This document shows, one piece after another, positions 45,101-52,830 of a stretch of DNA of 64,000 bases (positions within the stretch are counted from its first letter, which is position 1; every line of letters begins with the position of its first letter). Made by a program: the position numbers and the translations under genes. The stretch is from Hoylesella oralis ATCC 33269 (GTDB taxonomy: Bacteria > Bacteroidota > Bacteroidia > Bacteroidales > Bacteroidaceae), in the NCBI RefSeq assembly GCF_000185145.2, contig NZ_GL833119.1, positions 1,046,668 through 1,110,667 on the forward strand, given 5' to 3'. The notes beneath the pieces are model-generated. The model did not search any database, was not told the DNA's origin, and saw only the letters and a list, made by a program, of their open reading frames with translations.

Positions 45101-48100
45101 GAAATCCGACAGTTGAACGTTCAGATTGCCCTGCGCAGCCCATCCTCCTTCGTTGTTGTATTCCTTGAGTCGTAGCTCATTGAGCCACACCTCGCCGCTC
45201 TTTATGTCGCCTGCTTTATTCCTCACACCGATAACCATGGTTTTTACTTCGCCAAGTGTCGGGTTCCCTTTTATGGTAATTCTGTTTTGGGGCTTACTTT
45301 CATCGTAGGCACTGTAGGCACGGTTGAACGACGCACGCCCTTCTGCTTTGGCTTTGTTGCGTTCTTTTTTTAGAGAGGTAAATATGTCTAACGGAATATC
45401 GAGCATATTCTCTTCCGGCCATACCGCCTTGCAATCGGCTAAAGAATAAGTGTCGTAACGCCTCGGAGGGGTGAGTTTCAAAGGAATTTCATACTCATAA
45501 TAATTGCTCTTATAATCGCTTCCCAATCTTATAAATACCGCCAGTTGGTTATCTGTAAGGTTTGTAATGTTTTGTTCCATGGCATTTGCATGCACGAACA
45601 TTTGCAAACGTTTGTATTGGCGCAAGTCTAAATTGGTTTTCTTATATACGGCTTTCGCTTCTCTTGTTCCCAAATTAGTGAGTATCATGTCCAATGCTTG
45701 CTCATTACTTTCTACAAGTTGCGGTTGTGTAGGGTCTTGTGCGCGTCGTATTCCCGGGGGTAAGACGTAATTAACTGGCGTTTTATCGTTATTCTCTTCT
45801 ATGTTTACGGCGCTTACGGCCATCTTCCCCGAGGTGGAAGGGGAGTCGTCTAAGTTCTGCTCATATACTCTCCATTCGCCTCGAACGAGATCGAGACTGC
45901 CGAAACGCAGCACGATCGGGTGCTTGAAACCGGTCATGAACATGCGCATGAAACGTATGCTGGTGAAGTCGGAGATGGCACCTACGCGCCTTTCGAACTG
46001 ATCCAAAGGGATACGGAATTGATACCAAGTGACGGTACGGTCTTTACCATTGCGGAGCGAAGGCTTGGTATCGCGCTTGTCTACGATGAAGTTATGTCCT
46101 ACGACCAAGTCTTCAGGGCGTATCGAAACGCGGTATTGATAATATTTTTCGTACTCGTTGAGAGTATAATCTTGGTTAATATCCTCTACATCGGGTGTAG
46201 TCTTGTACGATGTGTCGTAGCTTTCGCTGCGGGTATCTGTGTCGGGTGAGTTGCCCTGAGGGTTGTTTATGTATTTATATCTGCGGAGGATGGGTGCCTC
46301 GATAGCATCGTAATCCGCGCCTCTGAAGTAGTGGTAATTGTCATTGGCGGGATCTTTAAGAATGGAATCGAGTACGGCCGGGTTCACTCTACCTTGTATA
46401 GAACTGATGAAGTTTTGGTAAGAAGGGTAGTTACGTTCCTCTTCATCGTTGAGTCCATTGAACCCCACATCCTGCAAGGCACGCGATCCTTTACTGGTAG
46501 CAAAGGCATATGTTACTGTCGATTGGGTTGGAATCTTGCCCCATTGCGTCGTCGTGTAGGCTTGGGAGCCATCTACAGGCATGCCACTCTCATAGAATTT
46601 CTTGCCGTCATGTAGAATGTCCTCGCTCACTTCGCCAAGGTTAATATAGAAATCTCCTCCATAATCCGAGGCTGTTCCTGCATCCTTGGTGTAGATGAAG
46701 GGATCGAGCATCCAGAATTCTATATACTCTATGTTCGCTGTTTCGAAATCGCTCGTGTCTAATTTACGCATCATGCCGCCCCAATGCTGCGTTGGATTAT
46801 TCAAAGAACCATCGGCTGACAGGTCGGGATTGAAATTGTAAGGGCCGCGTTCGTTAGGATAATAAGCGAGATTGAGCACGGGTATGGTAGACGTAGCGCC
46901 GTTATAAGAGCTTTGGTTGCGGTTCGGGAACAGCTCTCTGACATAAATTTCGCGCACATAGAAGTCGGATAATTGGTCTAAATCGCTTTTTATGTGGCCC
47001 GGGGTAAGCGAACTGCTACGACGGGTGAACAACGGATCGATGTTATACCATGCCAATAACGAGCGGTTAAAGCCGCTTGCCAGCGTTGTTTTGTCGTTGT
47101 GTTCGGCGAACATGGACGGTACGCTCGAGATGATCCATGAAGTAGGTGTACTTACATCGATCGAGGATTTGGTATTTTCGAAGTCATCAAGGTACGAAGC
47201 ATTGTCCTGTGTGCCGTGACTTTGGCCTGCTATAAGCTGTGCAAATTCGCCTGTGAACGAGATATTCGATGGTTGCGTAAGGTGCAGGAATGGCAGTTTG
47301 TCGAGCATATTAGTAAGCCATTGGCTCTCTTTTTTCCAGTTTATGTTCACTCCCCACAGCGTATTGTTCAGCGGTTCCGAACCCATATTTACCTTAGTTG
47401 TAAGGGCTTGTTCCGACAGATGCTGCAATGTTCCGCTCATTTGGAAGTTTTTAGAGAAGTTATATTCCCAATTCATGCCAAACATAGTCTTGCGTTCTTG
47501 CGCATAATCGGAGTTACTCTCCAATGAAACGTTCACATTAGTGCCGGCATCTATAATACTTTGGTTCAGTATAGTGACTTCTCCCGCACTGTAGTCTACC
47601 GAGTAGTCGGTACCTTCGCGCAGGGTAACGCCGCCGGCCGTAACCACAACAGAACCTTGAGGTACGTTGTATGCGCCAAGAGAGATAACATTAGCGGAGG
47701 AACCTCTGAACTGTCCAGTCAATATATACTTGTCTTTTTCGGCTATTTGTTTAGCTGCAGTTTTGGTAGAGTTATAGAGTTCCGTAAATGCATAGCGCGA
47801 AGCCTTGTCAGTAGATACACCTTTATCGATGAGATAGTCGTAGATATATTTGCCGAAAGGCTCTGTTACGGGGAAGAATACGCGCCCATTACTTACGGTA
47901 TATCCCTCTACGAAGTCGAAATAACCGTTCGAATGAGGCTTATTGTTATTATCAAGACGATCGGCCCCCAATACCCTTATCAGGGGATAACTCTTAACTT
48001 GAGGTTCGGGGATATAGGTAAGATATACGCCGGCAGTATCGCTTTGGAATTTTACATCGAGGCGGAACTTCGCACGTTCGATATTGTCACCGAGACGATA

Positions 48101-49702
48101 CACATTCTTCATCATCAAATCCCAGTTGCCCTGTTCGGGATTGTTGCTCGTATTTTTCAGCGACTTTACAAAAAGAGCTTGATTTACATCGGTCAGATCG
48201 GCAGCGAATTCGCCCACCTGATAGGTCAATCCGCCGTAAGTATATTCGTAAGCCACGGCAAGTACTTGGTCTGTTTGCAGGCCCTGTTTGAGCGAAATAT
48301 ATCCCAAAGCCGTATTTACTGTGTACTCCGAACTGTTCAGAAGTCGTGCGCTCTCCAGTTTTTCGTAATCTGTACCACCGACGAGCCCTACTCCATCGAG
48401 CGTTGAATTGGTCTGGTCGATGTTACGTGCCGTACCGTAAGCGTTCACCATTTCGGCATATTCCGAGTTCGAAGCATTCGAAGGCACAGGCTGGCCAGTT
48501 AGCGTCCACCGCGTATTCGATACTTTCGCATTTTCTCCGAGGTCGGTAAGAGCAACGATATTGCGGGTATTCGTAGTTGTACCGGTTTTATTTGTCACCC
48601 ATATCTCCACGCGGTTCATTTTAATTCCTGTAGTAAGATTGGGCAAACTTCTCATGCCTGCATTATAATGGTCGCGGAAATATTGCGATAAGAAGAAGTG
48701 CCTGTTTTCCTCATAATCGGATACATCTATCTCGAAAGGTGTATATTGCACACCTCCTTTGGATGAAACGCTCTTGTTGGACGACTTCTTTTGCGAGGCA
48801 ACCAGTTGGAGTTTCAGCTTTCCGAACTGTAAATCGGTGCGCAATCCGAATAAAGAACTGGCGCCTTTTATCAGGGATGAATTGGATGGGAATGATATAT
48901 TGCCGCCTTCAACGAGCTTTATAATCTCGTCTTCCTTACCGTCATACTTCAATTTCAGGCTTTGTGCGTCGAAATCAAAGGTCGCATCGGTGTTGTAGTT
49001 CAGGTTCATATTAACCTTATCTCCCACTTTACCGTTCATATTCAGGTTTATCTTCTCATTAAAGTCCATCGAAGTCGTCTTACGGTTGCGCTCCGGAATA
49101 GAGGGATTCTCTATGTTTTTCATCGTTGCACCGAACTTCAATTCGGCCGTTCCCTGTGTTTTAATGCGCACACCGCCCGGTCCGAATATCTTTTCTGCGG
49201 GGCCCAAGTCGAAGTGCATGTCGGTAAAGTCGAACTTCTCCTTACCTTTAGCTTTGTAAATTTCGTCGTTTTTCGACCGGAAATATTGGCTCATTTGCTG
49301 CTTTTCGCTCCATTTACGGAATTCTTCCGGTGTCATCATAATGGGTGCAGATATGTAAGACGGCCCGATTTTAGTACCTATAATGTAGCGATTTAGCGTG
49401 TCGTTGTAAACAACATCCTGTTTTAAGTTGTCCGGACGTTTCAAATCCATGGCATTCTGATCAAGGTCGTCTAAAGTAATCGGTATGGTTCGTTGCACTT
49501 TCCATCGGCTGTTGAGCAGCGAGTCGGGTATGGAATCTTCGTTATCTATAATGGGTTGGGCGGCTATTCGCATGGTGTCGCGCTGTTGAGAATGCCTTCG
49601 AGCATGGTTATCCTGCCAGAATGGTGCGGATATGGCATAGCTTGCCACGCTGATAGCAAACGATATGAGCAATATACTATATATCCGAACCTTAGATTTC
49701 AT
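42122..49702 (-). CDS. sprA: Type IX secretion outer-membrane translocon protein SprA
   Basis: At 2526 residues this is the longest gene in the window. SprA (Sov in Porphyromonas) forms the giant 36-strand outer-membrane barrel through which type IX secretion cargo passes. The protein has an N-terminal export signal (MKSKVRIYSILLISFAISVASYA) and long runs of amphipathic beta-strands (for example FDFTDMHFDLGPAEKIFGPGG near the N-terminus). One low-complexity Lys/Gln/Glu-rich insert is at about 1905-1955, and the C-terminus is a strand (GLSLKFSLTR). Location 118 bases downstream of ruvA is conserved in Bacteroidota and supports the call. No disruption is seen. Confidence 0.93.
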   Translation of the reverse strand: MKSKVRIYSILLISFAISVASYAISAPFWQDNHARRHSQQRDTMRIAAQPIIDNEDSIPDSLLNSRWKVQRTIPITLDDLDQNAMDLKRPDNLKQDVVYNDTLNRYIIGTKIGPSYISAPIMMTPEEFRKWSEKQQMSQYFRSKNDEIYKAKGKEKFDFTDMHFDLGPAEKIFGPGGVRIKTQGTAELKFGATMKNIENPSIPERNRKTTSMDFNEKINLNMNGKVGDKVNMNLNYNTDATFDFDAQSLKLKYDGKEDEIIKLVEGGNISFPSNSSLIKGASSLFGLRTDLQFGKLKLQLVASQKKSSNKSVSSKGGVQYTPFEIDVSDYEENRHFFLSQYFRDHYNAGMRSLPNLTTGIKMNRVEIWVTNKTGTTTNTRNIVALTDLGENAKVSNTRWTLTGQPVPSNASNSEYAEMVNAYGTARNIDQTNSTLDGVGLVGGTDYEKLESARLLNSSEYTVNTALGYISLKQGLQTDQVLAVAYEYTYGGLTYQVGEFAADLTDVNQALFVKSLKNTSNNPEQGNWDLMMKNVYRLGDNIERAKFRLDVKFQSDTAGVYLTYIPEPQVKSYPLIRVLGADRLDNNNKPHSNGYFDFVEGYTVSNGRVFFPVTEPFGKYIYDYLIDKGVSTDKASRYAFTELYNSTKTAAKQIAEKDKYILTGQFRGSSANVISLGAYNVPQGSVVVTAGGVTLREGTDYSVDYSAGEVTILNQSIIDAGTNVNVSLESNSDYAQERKTMFGMNWEYNFSKNFQMSGTLQHLSEQALTTKVNMGSEPLNNTLWGVNINWKKESQWLTNMLDKLPFLHLTQPSNISFTGEFAQLIAGQSHGTQDNASYLDDFENTKSSIDVSTPTSWIISSVPSMFAEHNDKTTLASGFNRSLLAWYNIDPLFTRRSSSLTPGHIKSDLDQLSDFYVREIYVRELFPNRNQSSYNGATSTIPVLNLAYYPNERGPYNFNPDLSADGSLNNPTQHWGGMMRKLDTSDFETANIEYIEFWMLDPFIYTKDAGTASDYGGDFYINLGEVSEDILHDGKKFYESGMPVDGSQAYTTTQWGKIPTQSTVTYAFATSKGSRALQDVGFNGLNDEEERNYPSYQNFISSIQGRVNPAVLDSILKDPANDNYHYFRGADYDAIEAPILRRYKYINNPQGNSPDTDTRSESYDTSYKTTPDVEDINQDYTLNEYEKYYQYRVSIRPEDLVVGHNFIVDKRDTKPSLRNGKDRTVTWYQFRIPLDQFERRVGAISDFTSIRFMRMFMTGFKHPIVLRFGSLDLVRGEWRVYEQNLDDSPSTSGKMAVSAVNIEENNDKTPVNYVLPPGIRRAQDPTQPQLVESNEQALDMILTNLGTREAKAVYKKTNLDLRQYKRLQMFVHANAMEQNITNLTDNQLAVFIRLGSDYKSNYYEYEIPLKLTPPRRYDTYSLADCKAVWPEENMLDIPLDIFTSLKKERNKAKAEGRASFNRAYSAYDESKPQNRITIKGNPTLGEVKTMVIGVRNKAGDIKSGEVWLNELRLKEYNNEGGWAAQGNLNVQLSDFGTVNMQGRYMSNGFGGLEEGVSQRSTDDYKNYSVTANFELGKFFPDKAKVSAPLYYSITKEEKSPKYNPLDTDMKLSDALNAAESKSARDSIRSIAVTKSTNTNFSLSNVRVGIQTKRHPMPYDPANFSFSYAHSHRYTSGKTTVYEKEDNWRGSLNYNWTPVYKPLEPFRKIKNRSKWFDILKRFGLNWLPQNVAFNTEITRNYYELQERDMESTDNSKLPLTFNQQFLWNRDFTLRWDITKNIHMNFQSATHAEIEEPYTPVNKDLYPDRYQAWKDSVWNSIKHFGTPLDYNQSFSLSYQLPLNLLPLFDWINADANYTAVYNWVRGTDLEDGTSLGNTIANNRSLNINGTFNLERMYNHIPFLKAVNDRFNKPLNRNANTNRKQVQKQKPIKTKNEKDNNEKEAKDSKAEQQKKALPKNKNSFEQEITLLPDTTITVNHGKRSKRLIISARTPEGRIFKLKYRKIDQNSIRIKNKVDSALKLKITVLPKEPLENKSWYRTAQTVARLLMMARNVSISYRNQYSMSLPGFMPTIGDAFGQTRGAGVLSPGLDFAFGLTGDSYINKARENNWLLQNDSVATPATTNKTEDLQIRMTLEPIRNLKIDLNASRTQTIAKSIQYMYAGNPTTQSGTFTMTTISLRSAFEGIGNANNGFRSSSFIRFCNSLDGFRDRVEALYAGSIYPAGTSLAGRPFNPANGTVNKYSADVMIPAFISTYTSMSGKSLSLFPALSRLLPNWTLRYSGLSSLPWFRDVFKSVNINHSYKSIFAIGSYNTFSTFQEYMNGLGFITDATTGNPTPNSMYNISAVSINEAFSPLLGIDLTFNNNLTTKIEYRTTRVLSLSTTSIQINEAVSRDWVIGLAYKLNDFNLFGMGGSRRIKSKARNKQPQQNQTQSTSTRNSSNPNHDLNLRLDISYRRQASISRDIASMTSAASSGNTAFKLSFMADYTLSKMLTMSFYYDHQTNTPLLSSNSYPTTTRDFGLSLKFSLTR

Positions 49703-49820
49703 TTGTTAATAACGTATGTAGAACAGACAAAAGACGAATAAAAACATAAAATTTTCATCCCTTATCTTTCATCCTTCATCCAAAAACATCGCTCCTCTCT
49801 CCTTCCTAATTCCTCTTTTT

Positions 49821-50435
49821 CTATTTAATTTGTTTTAGGGCTAACTTCACTACTTGTTCCACCGGAAGATCGGGATCGGCTTTTAGAATTTCGGTAACGG
49901 CCTTGGCCGACGGTGCCGGAGAGAAGCCCAACATGGTCAAAGCGCTCACTGCTTCATCTTTGATACCGTTGTTTACCATCGCTGCAGGCTCGCTGCTTAC
50001 GTGTAATTCGGTAGCAATACCGCTGTTAACTATCTTGTCTTTCAGGTCTACAATGATACGTTGTGCCGTTCGCAGGCCTATCCCTTTCACTGCTTTCAGC
50101 ATTCTTTCGTCGCCATTTGCTATGACATTGCACAGTTCAGCGGGCGAAATGGTGGAGAGGATCATACGGGCAGTGTTGGCACCTACGCCAGATACCGTGA
50201 TTAAAAGGCGATAGAGTTCGCGTTCTTGTTTCGAAGCAAAGCCGTAGAGTGTAAAACTGTCGTCGCGACCGCCCGTAACCAACGCTTCATGAACATACAG
50301 TTTCACCTTTTCTTTACCTTGTATAGCACTGTAAGTGTTGAGCGATATGCTAAGCGCATAGCCTATTCCCGCCACTTCTACAACGGCCAGAGCGGGGGTA
50401 AGTTCTGCAAGTTCGCCCCTGATATATTCTATCAT
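49821..50435 (-). CDS. ruvA: Holliday junction branch migration protein RuvA
   Basis: A 204-residue DNA-binding subunit of RuvAB. The N-terminal OB-fold starts [12 protein letters not shown]; helix-hairpin-helix repeats follow ([37 protein letters not shown]), and the C-terminal RuvB-interacting domain ([20 protein letters not shown]) is complete. sprA lies downstream on the same strand. The next gene upstream, ddh, is divergent. Confidence 0.95.
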   Translation of the reverse strand: MIEYIRGELAELTPALAVVEVAGIGYALSISLNTYSAIQGKEKVKLYVHEALVTGGRDDSFTLYGFASKQERELYRLLITVSGVGANTARMILSTISPAELCNVIANGDERMLKAVKGIGLRTAQRIIVDLKDKIVNSGIATELHVSSEPAAMVNNGIKDEAVSALTMLGFSPAPSAKAVTEILKADPDLPVEQVVKLALKQIK

Positions 50436-50594
50436 GATCTGTTTTTTATTTTGTATATATACGATAATATAACGCTCTGCACCTTCTCTTATTGTATTTC
50501 AGACGAATTTAACAATAATAACTTTTATTTTGCCTGCTTGTTTTAAAACGATTAAAAAATGTATTCGATTGGTAGATGTTACGCAATAATCGTG

Positions 50595-50602
50595 TAAATT
50601 TG
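50595..50602 (+). promoter_or_regulatory. -7 promoter box of ddh
   Basis: TAAATTTG lies 40 bases before the ATG at 50642. A TTG about 23 bases upstream may serve as the -33 box. An ATG at 50576 lies upstream of this promoter and is not the start. Confidence 0.5.
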
Positions 50603-50641
50603 CAACCGATAAGAAAATTCAACTCATTAAACATTCAAGAT

Positions 50642-51541
50642 ATGAAGAAAATCAGAGCGGCCGTAGTAGGCTACGGAAACATTGGAAAGTATGCGATCGA
50701 GGCGCTTGAAGCGTCGGAAGATTTCGAGATTGCAGGCATTGTGCGTCGTCAAGGGGCAGCAGATAAGCCTGCAGAACTGGCACAATACGAAGTGGTGAAA
50801 GACATCAAGGAGCTGCAGGGGGTAGATGTGGCTATTCTTGCTACGCCTACTCGCAGCTGTCCGGAGTATGCCAAGCAGATATTGCCTTTGGGTATCAATA
50901 CGGTAGACAGTTACGACATTCACACCGGCATTCGTGCCTATCGCGACGAGCTGATGCCTCTATGCAAGGCAAACGGCGCAGTAAGCGTGATAAGTGCCGG
51001 TTGGGATCCGGGTTCGGATAGCATTGTGCGTACTCTTTTGCAAAGCCTTGCGCCCAAAGGTCTGTCGTATACCAACTTCGGCCCGGGCATGTCGATGGGA
51101 CACAGCGTATGTGTGCGCAGCAAGAAAGGCGTAAAGAATGCTCTTTCGGTAACCATTCCGCTGGGCGAGGGCATACATCGACGCATGGTATATGTAGAAC
51201 TTGAAGACGGTATAAGGCTGGATGATGTTGCTAAAGATATCAAAGCCGATCCGTATTTCGCCAACGACGAGACACATGTGTTCCAAGTACCGTCGGTAGA
51301 CGATGTGCGCGACATGGGGCATGGTGTGAATTTGGTGCGCAAAGGGGTAAGTGGAAAGACGCAGAACCAGCGTTTCGAGTTCCGCATGAGTATCAACAAT
51401 CCTGCGCTTACCGCACAGGTACTGGTCAATGTAGCACGTGCTTCCATGCGTTTACAGCCCGGATGTTACACGATGATAGAAATTCCGGTGATCGATATGT
51501 TGCCGGGTGAGCGTGCCGACCTTATAGAACATTTGGTATAG
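50642..51541 (+). CDS. ddh: meso-Diaminopimelate D-dehydrogenase
   Basis: A 299-residue NADP-dependent enzyme that makes meso-diaminopimelate directly from tetrahydrodipicolinate and ammonia, a one-step route to lysine and peptidoglycan. The N-terminal Rossmann motif is AAVVGYGNIGKYA; other signatures are ILATPTRSCPEYAK, NTVDSYDIH, SAGWDPGSDSIVR and FGPGMSMGHSV. Length and start fit the family. It is monocistronic. Confidence 0.95.
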   Translation: MKKIRAAVVGYGNIGKYAIEALEASEDFEIAGIVRRQGAADKPAELAQYEVVKDIKELQGVDVAILATPTRSCPEYAKQILPLGINTVDSYDIHTGIRAYRDELMPLCKANGAVSVISAGWDPGSDSIVRTLLQSLAPKGLSYTNFGPGMSMGHSVCVRSKKGVKNALSVTIPLGEGIHRRMVYVELEDGIRLDDVAKDIKADPYFANDETHVFQVPSVDDVRDMGHGVNLVRKGVSGKTQNQRFEFRMSINNPALTAQVLVNVARASMRLQPGCYTMIEIPVIDMLPGERADLIEHLV

Positions 51542-52248
51542 TTGCCGTTCGGAACGTTGCGAATACCCGCTTGTGATCCGTGTATATATGTGGTTTCGCA
51601 GGCGGATATTCTGTTTTTATACATGTTGCGGGCATAGTATGTAAAGAGTACGCAAATGTTTTTGCCGAATCATCCGCGCCGTACTGTTCTACCCAGCGAG
51701 TGTTATATAAAGAATATGCAGTTTTTCTTGCGAGGTCAGCTGCATGGCTGATGTACTTTCTGCAGGGCAGGTGTTGGAGCGAAGCACCTATCCTGTGTGT
51801 GATATACACTTAACCATCCGCCTCTATCAGTATTGTGCTTTTTTCTTATAAATACCAAAAGGGGAGGAAAGAACACAGTGCCTGCGGAATTGCAGGTTAT
51901 TGTCATCATCGTGAACGTATAGGTGCTTCGCACCAACACCTGCTCTGTAGAAAGCCAATTTCTGATAGGAATTTTCGTTGCATGTATCATCTATGATTGG
52001 TATATATGCAGGGTACCGACGACAGACTTATAGTCTATGCCTCATAGATATATTATTTGTTTCCATTGTTCCTTTCAGTATCTTGCCGAAGGGGTGTTAT
52101 GCGCTTTGTGAAGATTTAGCATGTTCAAACTCAAAAGGTTACGGTTATCAATATTTCTCTGTTCTGATATGCCTATTTGTCGTTTGACAAATCTACCTCG
52201 ATATAGGTATTTTGTGCCAAAAAAAGCTAATTTTAGGGCTCTGTTTTC
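51542..52248. other. Non-coding region between ddh and the FMN-binding protein gene
   Basis: Over 700 bases with no recognised gene on either strand. It holds a 199-bp element with 36-base imperfect inverted termini (51756-51954). The rest shows no clear structure. Confidence 0.6.
51756..51954. repeat. 199-bp element with 36-base terminal inverted repeats
   Basis: The left arm 51756-51791 and the reverse complement of the right arm 51919-51954 agree at 33 of 36 positions, including the blocks GCAGGTGTTGG and GCGAAGCACCTAT. The right arm also contains the small hairpin GGTGC-TTC-GCACC. The 127-base centre has no gene. No flanking target-site duplication was obvious. The arms are unrelated to those at 12971-13155. 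Confidence 0.8.
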
Positions 52249-52276
52249 TTGCTTTCGACATTAATATTTATCTTTG
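52249..52276 (+). promoter_or_regulatory. Promoter of the FMN-binding protein gene
   Basis: -33 TTG (52249-52251) and -7 TATCTTTG (52269-52276), about 17 bases apart, give a leader of about 25 bases. Confidence 0.6.
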
Positions 52277-52307
52277 CATGCGAAATAAAAAATAAGGTAA
52301 ACAGGTT

Positions 52308-52709
52308 ATGGATAAGAAAACAATCGGTATGATAGCCACAGTAATAGCCGTAATGGTAGTGGCATTATTCGTCAGTGCAATGCCTTCCGACGGCGTTATT
52401 TCTAAGAGTGATGGCATGACAGTTGTAAATACTCAGCTCATTGTCAAGAATGTTAAAGGCTTTCAGGGGCCTACTCCGGTGAAGATATTTATTTCAGATA
52501 ATAAGGTTGCAAAGATAGAACCGTTGCCCAATAAGGAAACTCCAAAATACTTCAACCGTGCAAAAGAGCTGCTTGCAAAGTACGAAGGCGTGCCGGTAAA
52601 CAAGGCTGTAAAGATGGATGTCGATGCAGTTAGCGGCGCTACATTCTCTTCTCGTGGGCTTATCAAGAACGTACAAGAAGGGCTGAAGTATTATAAGAAG
52701 CATAAATAA
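52308..52709 (+). CDS. Membrane-anchored FMN-binding domain protein
   Basis: A 133-residue protein with one N-terminal transmembrane anchor (about 7-24) and an FMN-binding domain related to NqrC/RnfG. The flavin-attachment motif is DAVSGATFSS (S109-G110-A111-T112), in which the threonine is covalently joined to FMN by ApbE. It would be a periplasmic electron carrier. The partner redox proteins are not in the window. A strong terminator follows, so the gene is separate from the downstream SusCD pair. Confidence 0.9.
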   Translation: MDKKTIGMIATVIAVMVVALFVSAMPSDGVISKSDGMTVVNTQLIVKNVKGFQGPTPVKIFISDNKVAKIEPLPNKETPKYFNRAKELLAKYEGVPVNKAVKMDVDAVSGATFSSRGLIKNVQEGLKYYKKHK

Positions 52710-52737
52710 TCAGTCTCTTGGCAGAGCTGAAGTGCAG

Positions 52738-52766
52738 AGGGAAATCGGAAAGATTTCCCTTTTTTC
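52738..52766 (+). terminator. Terminator of the FMN-binding protein gene
   Basis: AGGGAAATC and GATTTCCCT form a 9-base-pair stem with a 5-base loop (GGAAA) followed by six T, 28 bases after the stop. Confidence 0.88.
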
Positions 52767-52767
52767 G

Positions 52768-52799
52768 TTGGTATATATCCGAAAATATATATATCTTTG
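52768..52799 (+). promoter_or_regulatory. Promoter of the SusC/SusD operon
   Basis: -33 TTG (52768-52770) and -7 TATCTTTG (52792-52799), spacing 21, placed immediately after the preceding terminator. Confidence 0.6.
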
Positions 52800-52830
52800 T
52801 ATAGTTTTCTAATCCTAAATATTGTGAGCC

